From Ignatzschineria larvae DSM 13226 (GTDB lineage: Bacteria; Pseudomonadota; Gammaproteobacteria; Cardiobacteriales; Wohlfahrtiimonadaceae), in the NCBI RefSeq assembly GCF_038500265.1, contig NZ_CP150637.1, forward strand, positions 1,141,501 through 1,205,500: a DNA stretch of 64,000 nucleotides, given 5' to 3'. Made by a program: the position numbers and the translations under genes. Position 1 is the first letter of the stretch; each line of letters opens with the position of its first letter. Shown piece by piece: positions 29,849-38,488 of the stretch. The notes beneath the pieces were generated by a model that was not told the origin of the DNA, did not search any database, and saw nothing but the letters and a program-made list of their open reading frames with translations.

Positions 29849-31576
29849 TTATGTAGCCGAAATCACTTTTAATTGCCCCATCATTCCAAGCGTTTCATGC
29901 TCTAAAATATGGCAATGATACATTCTTAAACCGGTATATTGTTGTTGCATAACGATCGTGATGCGTTCATACGGTTTTAAATTGATCGTATCCTTCAATA
30001 CTCGATAATCTGCTAAATGTCGTTGGCCATCAAACTCTCTAGCTACCACTTGAAATTGTGTACCATGAATATGGAAATTGTGATCCATATGTGAATTATT
30101 AAAGATTTCCCATGTCTCCACTTCCCCTGCGATCATAGAAAAATCGACACGATCCATAGAATGCATTTTGCCATTGATTAAAAAATAGAGGCCGTCTTTT
30201 GACATCTCTTCACTATATTCAATAACTCGAACAGGCGTGGAGCTAGATAGAGGTATAATCTTACGAATTGTCGCCGGTAATTTGAACTCTTTCGATTCTT
30301 TTATTAATTCAAAAGTCGCAATAGTTTGGCTTGGCGTTACTGACGTATCTCCCATTTTATGGCGGTTATAACTCAGATTCGTCAATGGTGTACGGCCATT
30401 TCTGCGAGGAATTGCAATGATCTCAATACGTTCCCCGGGAGATAACAGAATCTCGGTCAAAGATAATGGTTTTTCTATAAACCCGCCATCTGTAGCAATG
30501 AGGTAACACTCAGCAAATTGCAGATCAAGATTCAAATAACGTGCAGAACAGGCATTCCAGAGTCGTAAACGAGTGGCTCCATCAAGCTTAATTTCTGGCT
30601 GATACTGACCATTAATTAAGGTAAATTGCCCTTCTCTACCATTCATCCAATCATTAAAACTATTTTCAGCAATCGTTCCATCTTCATGAAGTTTCAGATC
30701 TGAAATAAGTAGATGTTGCTCAGGTAAGGCCTTAAAAGGGTCATTTCGAGTTTTGACAACAAATGTTCCGGCAAGTCCACGATAAACCTGCTCAGCAACG
30801 GTATTATGTCCATGAGGGTGATACCAATAAGTGCCGGCAGAGCCCTCAGGAATAGTGAATTGATAGAGATGATGCTCCCCAGGCAAAATAGGATCTTGAG
30901 GATTACCATCCTGATCAGCCGGAACTAATAGGCCATGCCAATGCACCGTCGTTGCCTCATTTAACTCGTTAATGACCTCTATCTCTACTTTATCGCCTTC
31001 ATAAACGACAATCTGGGGTCCTGGGAGCATACCGTTGTACCCATAAAACTCTGTCTCTACGCCTGGAATCAATTCTACGCGATTTTGCTTTACGCGTAGT
31101 GTTCCCCGGAACTTATTCGCTTCTTTCGCCTCATTTTCTAATAAAGGGAGCGCACGTAAAGTCTGTCCTTTAGGCATCTTCGTTGAGGATAAGAGTCGTT
31201 GATCAGCTTTTTCCATCCTTGCAATATCTTCTGCCGTCAACCGAAAGTGCCCTAGCTCATATCCTGGTTTTATCATCATATTATGTGCATTATGATCCAT
31301 CATATTCATATTCATATTATGGCCATTATGTATCGTTGTATCTTCGTGCGTATTCATCGCTTTTTCATGACTCATTCCGTCACCCATAGCGGTTTTTGCA
31401 AATAGAATCGGTAATGCTAAAGCCGTCACAGAGCCTAAACTTTGGCACAAGAATTTTCTCCGAGGAGTTACTTGTGTTTTATTTTGATGAAACCCCTCTA
31501 TCACATGACGCTCTTGAGATATCGATGTCGCTTCAGTCGTGTGTAAGGCGCTATTGTCATCCATTTTGTTTATCAT
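29849..31576 (-). CDS. Tat-exported multicopper oxidase (CopA/CueO-like)
   Basis: A 575-residue protein. The twin-arginine signal RRKFLCQSLG (39-48) is followed by a hydrophobic segment. All four copper-binding signatures are present: HWHG, YWYHPHGH, HNFHIHG, and the C-terminal HCHILEHETLGMM. A His/Met-rich stretch (MNMNMMDHNAHNMM region, ~90-102) lies just after the signal, typical of copper-resistance oxidases. It probably oxidises Cu(I) or siderophores/phenols in the periplasm. The leader contains three tandem 15-base units (31583-31627), the last of which carries the AAAGGATT ribosome binding site. It lies upstream of hrpA and downstream of a His/Cys-rich exported protein. Confidence 0.93.
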   Translation of the reverse strand: MINKMDDNSALHTTEATSISQERHVIEGFHQNKTQVTPRRKFLCQSLGSVTALALPILFAKTAMGDGMSHEKAMNTHEDTTIHNGHNMNMNMMDHNAHNMMIKPGYELGHFRLTAEDIARMEKADQRLLSSTKMPKGQTLRALPLLENEAKEANKFRGTLRVKQNRVELIPGVETEFYGYNGMLPGPQIVVYEGDKVEIEVINELNEATTVHWHGLLVPADQDGNPQDPILPGEHHLYQFTIPEGSAGTYWYHPHGHNTVAEQVYRGLAGTFVVKTRNDPFKALPEQHLLISDLKLHEDGTIAENSFNDWMNGREGQFTLINGQYQPEIKLDGATRLRLWNACSARYLNLDLQFAECYLIATDGGFIEKPLSLTEILLSPGERIEIIAIPRRNGRTPLTNLSYNRHKMGDTSVTPSQTIATFELIKESKEFKLPATIRKIIPLSSSTPVRVIEYSEEMSKDGLYFLINGKMHSMDRVDFSMIAGEVETWEIFNNSHMDHNFHIHGTQFQVVAREFDGQRHLADYRVLKDTINLKPYERITIVMQQQYTGLRMYHCHILEHETLGMMGQLKVISAT

Positions 31577-31582
31577 ATTTAT

Positions 31583-31627
31583 AATCCTTTAACTAGTAAT
31601 TCTTTAACTAGTAATCCTGCTACTAGC
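31583..31627. repeat. 15-base tandem repeat (three units) in the oxidase leader
   Basis: Units at 31583, 31598 and 31613. The first two differ at one base, and the third is diverged. In the mRNA the unit nearest the ATG contains the Shine-Dalgarno-like AAAGGATT and the next has AAAGAATT. Confidence 0.75.
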
Positions 31628-31851
31628 TATTATTTAACACATCATTCATGAATTTTTTGTCACATTAACGAAAAACTTCTTTGATAGAGATATCATCTGA
31701 TTCAGCAAATAGATGCTTATCGCATACGCAGTGAATCCTGACGTTAAATATCAGAAGCTCTAATCGTTAACTGATATTGATCATTACCCTTCACTGGACT
31801 CCATTTGAGCAATTATCTGAATTGCCTCGGTTTTCACAATGTAAGAGTAAC

Positions 31852-32292
31852 TCAAGAGTGCGTTAATTGAGGGGGTGGATTATCTAGTAACATGATATAG
31901 GAATCCCACGGCGTAAGTAATTTAAAAGGTGGGATTTCATAAGGAGAAGAGGTCAACAATGTAAGATGTTGAAATATAGCACAGCAATTATGCATACCAT
32001 GATTCATAGAGGCACAACAATCATCTGTCATGCTATTGTCCTGATGAGCCTGATGATGGTTTTTATCTTTATCTCTCAGATTTGAATCTAAAAAATGATG
32101 ACCTTCATTATTGAGTACAATATGGTCGGCAGGCTCAGGTAATTCCATTAATTGCGTGATTTGTAGCGCTGAAATGGGATTCATTAATTTAGAATATTCA
32201 TGGGCAATAGCCACTATCGGGGTAAAAAGATAGATCCCGATAAGCATATAGAGTGTTGCCAATAATATTCTTGAGTTTTGAGGTTTCATCAC
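31852..32292 (-). CDS. exported His/Cys-rich putative metal-binding protein
   Basis: A 146-residue protein with an N-terminal hydrophobic segment (about 9-29, ATLYMLIGIYLFTPIVAIA), likely a signal peptide or anchor. The middle is rich in His and Cys: GHHF, NHHQAHQD, DDCCASMNHGMHNCC (about 91-105). The C-terminus is Pro-rich. This resembles DUF2946/CopL-like accessory proteins of copper resistance by composition only. It reads in the same direction as the multicopper oxidase, 275 bases upstream of it, which supports a copper-binding role; that role is inference. Confidence 0.7.
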   Translation of the reverse strand: MMKPQNSRILLATLYMLIGIYLFTPIVAIAHEYSKLMNPISALQITQLMELPEPADHIVLNNEGHHFLDSNLRDKDKNHHQAHQDNSMTDDCCASMNHGMHNCCAIFQHLTLLTSSPYEIPPFKLLTPWDSYIMLLDNPPPQLTHS

Positions 32293-32398
32293 ACTATTTT
32301 ACCAAAACATGAGAAATTATGGTAATTCATTGTGGGATTCAATATAATCCAATGGTAAATTGGTGCGTAATTTTGGTTCAAGATGATACGTAACGAAA

Positions 32399-32806
32399 TT
32401 ATTGATTCCAATAATCTTCTATCGCCGGGAAGAGAGATCGTTCTTCAAAACGGGTATGCGCTATCAGTAATGTTCCCAAGGCAATTAACTCATTGAGTGA
32501 CCATTCATTTTGTGAAAGGATTTGTCGTAATTGCCGATGTTCTGCTTGAAATTGCCACTTTAAATCTTGATTGGGTAATTGATCAATAATGGATTGTAAC
32601 TCCCGCTCTTCTTCTGCAAAATGCCCCAGCAGTAGCGCTTTTTCTGCATGCACTGCCTTACTTGCAGACTCTAATAGTGCTTGAATCTGTTTTAAAGTAA
32701 TCGCAGGATTCGCTTCAATCTCTGTTAATCGGCGTAAATCATTTCCTAACTTTAAAGTTTGGTGATGTTCTTTAGAAAAAGGAATTAAGCGGGAATCACG
32801 TTTCAT
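32399..32806 (-). CDS. hemerythrin-domain (HHE) protein
   Basis: A 135-residue four-helix protein with hemerythrin-type ligands: SKEHHQTLKLGNDLRRL (13-29), HAEKALLLGHFAEEERELQ (~55-73), QAEHRQLRQIL (~87-97) and HTRFEERSLFPAIED (~117-131). It is likely to bind a di-iron centre and sense or scavenge O2 or NO. AGGAAATTCT precedes the ATG. It lies beside the RIC protein gene (another hemerythrin-fold protein), fitting a nitrosative-stress cluster. Confidence 0.88.
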   Translation of the reverse strand: MKRDSRLIPFSKEHHQTLKLGNDLRRLTEIEANPAITLKQIQALLESASKAVHAEKALLLGHFAEEERELQSIIDQLPNQDLKWQFQAEHRQLRQILSQNEWSLNELIALGTLLIAHTRFEERSLFPAIEDYWNQ

Positions 32807-32860
32807 AGAATTTCCTGTTAAATGTCTATTGTTGAGAATATATTCAGCTGTTCTGGGTGA

Positions 32861-32912
32861 TGGGGCTTCTCAATATCAAACCCACGTTTGTAGTCATTTT
32901 TAAATTAGATCT
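32861..32912. repeat. short interspersed repeat, copy 2
   Basis: Second copy of the AAACCCACRTTTGTAGTCATT repeat at 29611-29655, again directly before a MITE. Confidence 0.6.
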
Positions 32913-32922
32913 AAATTAGATT

Positions 32923-33096
32923 TATAATAACGTCCGTTCAAAATAAGCTTATTCAAATGCCGGCGCATCAGTTGTAAGAAGTAAGGAAGCTGTTCTATCC
33001 GGCATCTTGCAAGTGTTGTTTAGTACGGTTTTATCTTCTTTTAAAACCCCACAATAGCTGTTGAAAGACTATTTTTCTTAAACCAAATTTACTATA
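32923..33096. mobile_element. Correia-like MITE, copy C
   Basis: 174 bases. Left end TATAATAACGTCCGTTCAAAAT, right end AAACCAAATTTACTATA. It lies just downstream of the RIC gene (minus strand). Confidence 0.8.
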
Positions 33097-33167
33097 AACT
33101 AAATCTAAAGTTGCGCGTAAAAGTGAGATCACAGTAGCGTCTTGATTATCTTTGATAAAGATTACGC

Positions 33168-33881
33168 TTACAAAAGAGGAAATGACTTTTCAACTTCGAT
33201 AGCTTTTGGAAAGATAAGATTATTCTCGAGATGAATATGTTCTTGTAAATCACGTTCAAAAGATGCAAGTGATTGCAGCATCATCTGATAATCGCTATCG
33301 GCCTCTTGAGGTGCTTGGTAATGGTCGGTCAATTGAGTAATCTGCTTAAAAATTTCCGCTTCTATCTCATGCTCTTGCATCATCACTTTAATGGGCATTG
33401 CAATTGATGGAAAGCAACTCTCCATTTCAGTCTGCTCTCGACGCGCGAGACGGTAGATTGCCGGATAGAGTATCTGATCCTCTTTGTGTAAATGTTGCAA
33501 CAAATCGTCTAAGGACTCTCGGAATAACTCATATACCGCACGTAATGAGGGGTTTTTTGCAGCTTCTTTTTGCGTAACACTCTCAACTAATGCCAGCAAT
33601 TGGGGGCCTTTGTGCCGGATATTATGATGATGGTATTTTATGACATAATCCACCTGCAATTCTAAGCTCCACTTCTGAAAGTCAGGCATTGCTGCAGGGC
33701 GTAAGATCTCCGCTTCTAAAGCTAATATAAAAGAATCTCGATCAATGCTTTGTGCAGTGAGCGCTCCTGCTAAAGTCTCTCCTCCCTGACAATAAAAATC
33801 TATATTGCTCCTACGAAATAATTCTACTGCCGACGGATAGTTGACGACAATCTGCCCTACTTTCTGTTTTATCCAATCCAT
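33168..33881 (-). CDS. RIC/ScdA/YtfE-type di-iron iron-sulfur cluster repair protein
   Basis: A 237-residue protein. The N-terminal ScdA_N (DUF542) domain shows VNYPSAVELFRRSNIDFYCQGGETLAGA (~13-40). The hemerythrin-like domain has YHHHNIRH, HLHKEDQILYPAI, EHEIEAEIF and HIHLENNLIFPKA. It repairs iron-sulfur clusters damaged by NO or oxidants. It lies divergent from narX with 365 bases between, consistent with co-regulation by anaerobic/NOx signals, although no clear FNR or NsrR box was found. Confidence 0.93.
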   Translation of the reverse strand: MDWIKQKVGQIVVNYPSAVELFRRSNIDFYCQGGETLAGALTAQSIDRDSFILALEAEILRPAAMPDFQKWSLELQVDYVIKYHHHNIRHKGPQLLALVESVTQKEAAKNPSLRAVYELFRESLDDLLQHLHKEDQILYPAIYRLARREQTEMESCFPSIAMPIKVMMQEHEIEAEIFKQITQLTDHYQAPQEADSDYQMMLQSLASFERDLQEHIHLENNLIFPKAIEVEKSFPLL

Positions 33882-34157
33882 CTGTCTCTCCTGTAAGCTA
33901 ATATATTGAAATTATAGATACTAATAACGTAACAATAATATTGAAACATAGATTGAATCTCTTGCCTACTAGGTTGTACGTAAGGAGTAGAGAGGGTAAC
34001 TCTTTCTATTTAGTGATATCAATGTGATAAATTGCTATGCTTATACTATTGTCTAATCAACTATTTAATTCATCGAAAGGTCTTAATCAAAAACGTTATA
34101 ATAAATTACCACGCATGAGCTACCGGCTGATAGATCTATAAATTAAATGCTAGATCG

Positions 34158-34196
34158 AATAGTAGTGGTAAATAATAGTGGCAAATAGTAGCGGTG
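34158..34196. repeat. 13-base tandem repeat (three units) between ric and narX
   Basis: Units at 34158, 34171 and 34184 share AATARTAGYGGYR with few mismatches. It sits 50 bases upstream of narX in the divergent promoter region and may alter promoter spacing if copy number varies. Confidence 0.7.
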
Positions 34197-34246
34197 AAGA
34201 ATAATTCAAATACATTTTATCTCTTGAAGGTCTTTAAATAATCACT

Positions 34247-36163
34247 ATGGCATACTCCCAGATACAACCTAGCGGCTTACTGAAAAGACCCCATAAACTC
34301 TCTACTGTACTAATGGCACTCATTGGCCTTTGGTTAATTGGTGCGATTGTGATCGTTGGTTTCTCTCTCAATATCTCTTGGCGTTTAGAAGAGATGGGAG
34401 TTGCGATTAATAATTCTGGAAGCCTACGCAAACGCGTGTTTCACATTATGATGCTCACAAGCAATGGGGAACCTTCGGCAGATATCGCATATGAAGTAGA
34501 TAATTTTAAGACAGTGGCAGATCAACTTCGAAATATCCCCGCACAGAACTTTTTTGATGGAGAGCGACATCAAATATTGCAACAAGAGATATTACAAATT
34601 GAGCATGAACTTGAGGCGTTTTTACAAAAACAACGGTCAAATCTGGTCATTTCAACGACTGAATATCGTCAGGTGGCGGAGCATCTCACTAATCGGATTA
34701 GTGGTGTTGTGAGTATTATTGAAAAAGATAACACTGAGAGTATTGAACGACTGAGGATTTTACAAATATTGTTGATTCTAATGGCGGTGCTTTCAGCATT
34801 TGCCTCTTCTTATTTACTGCGTAAATTAGTGATTCAGCCTTTAAATGAACTCTACCTAGGTATTCAGCGTCTCACTACAAGAAAATTTAATGCCCCCGTG
34901 TCAGTACAGATCAACAATGAGTTTGCAACTGTCGCTGATGGATTCAACGAGATGCAGAATCGTCTTAGAGAACTCTATGAAAATCTTGAAGAGAAAGTTG
35001 CGGATAAGACCCAAGCTTTGAGTCAACGGAATCATGAATTACTCTTCCTTTATGAGACTTCTACTTTAATTCAAGAAGCGACCGATAATCAGGTGTTAAT
35101 GACACAATTTCTACAAAAAGTGGTTGCTTATAGTCATGCTGAATCTGGTTCTATTCGCTTAATTAATAAAAACCGTCATCGCTTAGAGATCTTAGCTGAA
35201 GAGAATCTTCCTGAGATTGTTAAAGAATCGAGTTACTGTAATATTCTTAATCACTGTTACTGTGGCAAAGGTGTATATGCTGATCATTTTGTCATTCATA
35301 ATCGAGCGCAAAATCAAGAAGATCAATCTCAAGAGACACGCTTACTGTGTCAATATTATATCTCCGATTATCTTGTCACAATTCCAATTCATCATATTGA
35401 TGAGAAATTAGGGGTCATTACACTCTACTTTACTCAAGCTACGACACTCTCTGATAATGAGGCATTTATTCTTGAAACAGTCACAGCCCAATTTGCAATG
35501 GCATTAGTTAAAATACGTTTAGCTGCTTTAGATAAACAGCTCGCTATTTTAGAAGAACGTAATCATTTAGCGCAAGGTTTACACGATAGTATTGCCCAAT
35601 CATTAGCCTTTATCAAAATGCAAATTCCCCTTTTAGAACGCGCCTTAAAAGAAGAGAATCATACATTACAACAACAGACCCTCTCTTTTATTAAAGAAGG
35701 CATTGAAGAGTGCTATTTAGATATTCGCGAACTCCTCTCTAATTTCAGGGTTCGTATTGCGCAAGGATCATTCGGCAACACCATTCAATCGGTAGTTGCA
35801 CGTTTTGAGCATCAATATCATCTTACAGTCAAACAACATATTTCCCCCATGATTGATCTCTCCCCTGAAGCACAATTACAAGTGATCTTTATTCTGCAGG
35901 AAGCACTCTCAAATATACGAAAACATGCACAGGCCACGGAGGTTTCTATCACTATCACCCAAAATGATAACTCGTTTCAGATGGTCATCAAAGATAATGG
36001 CGTAGGCTTTGATCTCGGCCAATTGAATGAGTTTGAGAAGCAAGGCCATCTTGGCACGAAGATTATGCGAGAGCGTATTCAAAAAGTAGGTGGCGAATTA
36101 CACTTTAAGCGAAATGATCCGCAAGGAACGATCGTAGATGTGACAATTCAACAATCTATTTGA
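34247..36163 (+). CDS. narX: nitrate/nitrite sensor histidine kinase NarX-like
   Basis: A 638-residue sensor kinase. TM1 ~21-42, a periplasmic domain with the P-box-like NNSGSLRKRVFHIMML (55-70), TM2 ~171-192, HAMP ~195-245, then a GAF-like central module with cysteines C331, C337, C339 and C368. The HisKA_3 dimerisation helix carries QGLHDSIAQSL with H446 as phosphoacceptor. The ATPase has EALSNIRKHA and DNGVGFD. It senses nitrate/nitrite and phosphorylates NarL, encoded next. No strong ribosome site at this ATG, which follows a three-unit tandem repeat. Confidence 0.93.
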   Translation: MAYSQIQPSGLLKRPHKLSTVLMALIGLWLIGAIVIVGFSLNISWRLEEMGVAINNSGSLRKRVFHIMMLTSNGEPSADIAYEVDNFKTVADQLRNIPAQNFFDGERHQILQQEILQIEHELEAFLQKQRSNLVISTTEYRQVAEHLTNRISGVVSIIEKDNTESIERLRILQILLILMAVLSAFASSYLLRKLVIQPLNELYLGIQRLTTRKFNAPVSVQINNEFATVADGFNEMQNRLRELYENLEEKVADKTQALSQRNHELLFLYETSTLIQEATDNQVLMTQFLQKVVAYSHAESGSIRLINKNRHRLEILAEENLPEIVKESSYCNILNHCYCGKGVYADHFVIHNRAQNQEDQSQETRLLCQYYISDYLVTIPIHHIDEKLGVITLYFTQATTLSDNEAFILETVTAQFAMALVKIRLAALDKQLAILEERNHLAQGLHDSIAQSLAFIKMQIPLLERALKEENHTLQQQTLSFIKEGIEECYLDIRELLSNFRVRIAQGSFGNTIQSVVARFEHQYHLTVKQHISPMIDLSPEAQLQVIFILQEALSNIRKHAQATEVSITITQNDNSFQMVIKDNGVGFDLGQLNEFEKQGHLGTKIMRERIQKVGGELHFKRNDPQGTIVDVTIQQSI

Positions 36164-36260
36164 TACCCTACTATATTTAATACGCTATTACTTGATTAAT
36201 CGCAGAATCAAACACTATTCAAACAATAATTTAAAATGATAAGCAATCAAAAGGCTGGAT

Positions 36261-36947
36261 ATGCATTCTATGACTCAGAATAAAGAGACTCACGATAAAA
36301 TTAAAATCATTCTTGTGGATGATCATCCGCTATTTCGTAAGGGGTTACGTTTTATTATTGAATCTGATCCACGCTATCTTGTGATTGGCGAAGCAACCGA
36401 TGGCCTTGAGGGCGTTAAGTTAGTAGATACTCTCATGCCGGATGTAGTTTTACTCGATGTAGATATGCCCTCTATGAATGGTGTTGAAGCGCTCTCTTTA
36501 ATGCTCAATGATCATCCGCAATTAGCGGTTATTATGTTAACTGTTTCCGATGATAGTAATGATCTCGCAATGGCGATGAAATATGGTGCTAAAGGCTATC
36601 TCCTTAAAAGTATCGATAGCGACTTTCTCTTAAATGCCATTGAGAAAGCAGTTGAGGGGGATAATGTCCTCTCCCCTGAAATGACCAATAAATTGATCGC
36701 TCAACTGCGTGGAAATTCAGAAACACAGCTACAATCTTCAGCGCTGGATTCTCTCACATCAAGGGAGCTTGAAGTGCTTAAATGGCTGACAAAAGGCATC
36801 AGCAATAAAGAGATTGCTCGCAAAATGGATGTCACTGAAAGCACTATCAAAGTCCACGTACAAAATGTCTTAAGAAAGCTCAATCTTCAAAGCCGAGTAC
36901 AAGCGGCGCTCTTTGCGGTTGAAAATCAGCTTGAAGTTGAAGAATAG
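36261..36947 (+). CDS. narL: nitrate/nitrite response regulator NarL
   Basis: A 228-residue NarL/FixJ-type regulator. The receiver has acidic pair D20-D21 (LVDDHPLFRKGL), phosphoacceptor D66 (VLLDVDMP) and the GYLLKS lysine. The C-terminal LuxR helix-turn-helix is LTSRELEVLKWLTKGISNKEIARKMDVTESTIKVHVQNVLRKL. It is paired with narX and should control the nar genes downstream. M4 (MTQNKE) is an alternative start. Followed by an intrinsic terminator at 37096-37126. Confidence 0.94.
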   Translation: MHSMTQNKETHDKIKIILVDDHPLFRKGLRFIIESDPRYLVIGEATDGLEGVKLVDTLMPDVVLLDVDMPSMNGVEALSLMLNDHPQLAVIMLTVSDDSNDLAMAMKYGAKGYLLKSIDSDFLLNAIEKAVEGDNVLSPEMTNKLIAQLRGNSETQLQSSALDSLTSRELEVLKWLTKGISNKEIARKMDVTESTIKVHVQNVLRKLNLQSRVQAALFAVENQLEVEE

Positions 36948-37095
36948 ATTGAATAAAGAGTAGTAATAAAGAGTAGATTTAATGATTCATTCCGTAGGAA
37001 CGCAATAGTTATATACAAATTTCATCACTCATCGACGACTTTTTAAATACGATCCTACTACTTTAGTACTAAATGTACTTACTCTTATGCGCAAG

Positions 37096-37126
37096 AACTA
37101 TTCCCATTTATGTGAATAGTTTTTTT
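37096..37126 (+). terminator. terminator of narXL
   Basis: AACTATTC (37096-37103) pairs with GAATAGTT (37114-37121), followed by seven T. Confidence 0.85.
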
Positions 37127-37194
37127 ATGCAGAAATCTTATGCTAGAGGTGCTCGTCATATCTAGTTGGTATATCTAAAAGAAGGATTTCTGTT

Positions 37195-38415
37195 ATGGCA
37201 ACTCACAAAGTAAAATCTTACGTGGTCTTAACTAGTAGTACCGCTGCATTTACCGTCTGCTTTATGATCTGGATGATCTTCTCGGTATTAGGATTACCGA
37301 TTAAAGAGAGTTTGGGGCTTAATGCAACCCAATTTGGTCTACTCACTGCAATGCCGGTCTTATCAGGTTCGCTCTGCCGTATTCCGCTTGGAATGATGAC
37401 GGATCGTTATAGTGCTCGTGCAGTATTTGCTATCTTAATGCTGATCTGTATTCCGCCACTTCTGTTAATGCCCTATGCCACCCAGTATTACCAATTTTTA
37501 CTCATCAGTTTATGGTTAGGTTTAATTGGGGGATCTTTCTCTGTAGGCACGCCTTATGTAGCTCGGTGGTTTCCAAAAGAGCGACAAGGTTTGGCAATGG
37601 GGATTTTCGGTGCTGGAAACGCCGGTGCTGCGCTCAATAAACTCATTGCTCCCACTTTAATTGGTCTCTTTGGTTGGGCATTTGTTCCTAATAGCTATGC
37701 TATTATTCTGCTTATTACAGCCATTCTCTTTTGGATCTTTAGTTATCCGACACCAGAGACCTCACAGAAACGTGTGATCTCTCTCAAAGCACAATTACAG
37801 TTGATGAAGAATCGCGATGTATTGAAGTATAGTCAATACTACTCTGTAGTTTTCGGTGGATACGTAGGGCTCTCGCTCTGGATGGTCAATTACTATGTTA
37901 CGGAGTATCACTTTTCCTTAACAAGCGCTGCACTGCTAGCAGCTTGCTTCTCGCTTCCCGGGGGTGTATTACGTGCATTTGGTGGCTGGCTCTCGGATAA
38001 ATATGGCGCTCATCAAGTGACTTGGGCTGTTATGTGGGTCTGCTGGGTCGCATTCTTTATTATGTCCTATCCTCAAACAGCCATGATCATCGAAACAGTC
38101 AACGGTCCTTTATCGCTTAATATCGGTATCAATGCCTTTTTCTTCACGATCTTAATTTTTATTGTCGGAATTGCGCTAGCTATTGGTAAAGCCTCTGTCT
38201 TTAAATTCATCGCCGATGATTTCCCCGATGAGATTGGTACTGTGTCCGGTATTGTTGGCTTAGCAGGTGGTTTGGGTGGGTTCTTGCTTCCTATCCTCTT
38301 TGGCGCATTAGTCGATATTACCGGCATTCGTTCAAGCTCTTTTATGTTGATGTATGGCACAGTCTCTATCAGCCTGATCTGGATGCATTTTAGTTTCAAA
38401 AAAGACCAAAAATAA
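37195..38415 (+). CDS. narK: nitrate/nitrite transporter, NarK1-type MFS protein
   Basis: A 406-residue, 12-helix MFS protein. Nitrate-porter signatures are seen: GNAGAALNKLIAPTLI in helix 5 and GLAGGLGGFLLP in helix 11, the conserved glycine-rich nitrate signature regions, and the A-loop GMMTDRYSAR between helices 2 and 3. First of two narK paralogues in the narK-narK2-narGHJI order typical of pseudomonads. AGAAGGATTTCTGTT precedes the ATG. One probably works as a nitrate/proton symporter and the other as a nitrate/nitrite antiporter. Confidence 0.9.
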   Translation: MATHKVKSYVVLTSSTAAFTVCFMIWMIFSVLGLPIKESLGLNATQFGLLTAMPVLSGSLCRIPLGMMTDRYSARAVFAILMLICIPPLLLMPYATQYYQFLLISLWLGLIGGSFSVGTPYVARWFPKERQGLAMGIFGAGNAGAALNKLIAPTLIGLFGWAFVPNSYAIILLITAILFWIFSYPTPETSQKRVISLKAQLQLMKNRDVLKYSQYYSVVFGGYVGLSLWMVNYYVTEYHFSLTSAALLAACFSLPGGVLRAFGGWLSDKYGAHQVTWAVMWVCWVAFFIMSYPQTAMIIETVNGPLSLNIGINAFFFTILIFIVGIALAIGKASVFKFIADDFPDEIGTVSGIVGLAGGLGGFLLPILFGALVDITGIRSSSFMLMYGTVSISLIWMHFSFKKDQK

Positions 38416-38488
38416 ACTCGTAATAATCAATTCACTTTTTGACTTCGATTCATCTGATCTCTTTTAATCTCTCATAGGAGTAATAATA

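Noticed and set aside
33882-34246. FNR-type sites between ric and narX
   Set aside because: Scanned for TTGATNNNNATCAA; only partial half-sites were found, not enough to call.
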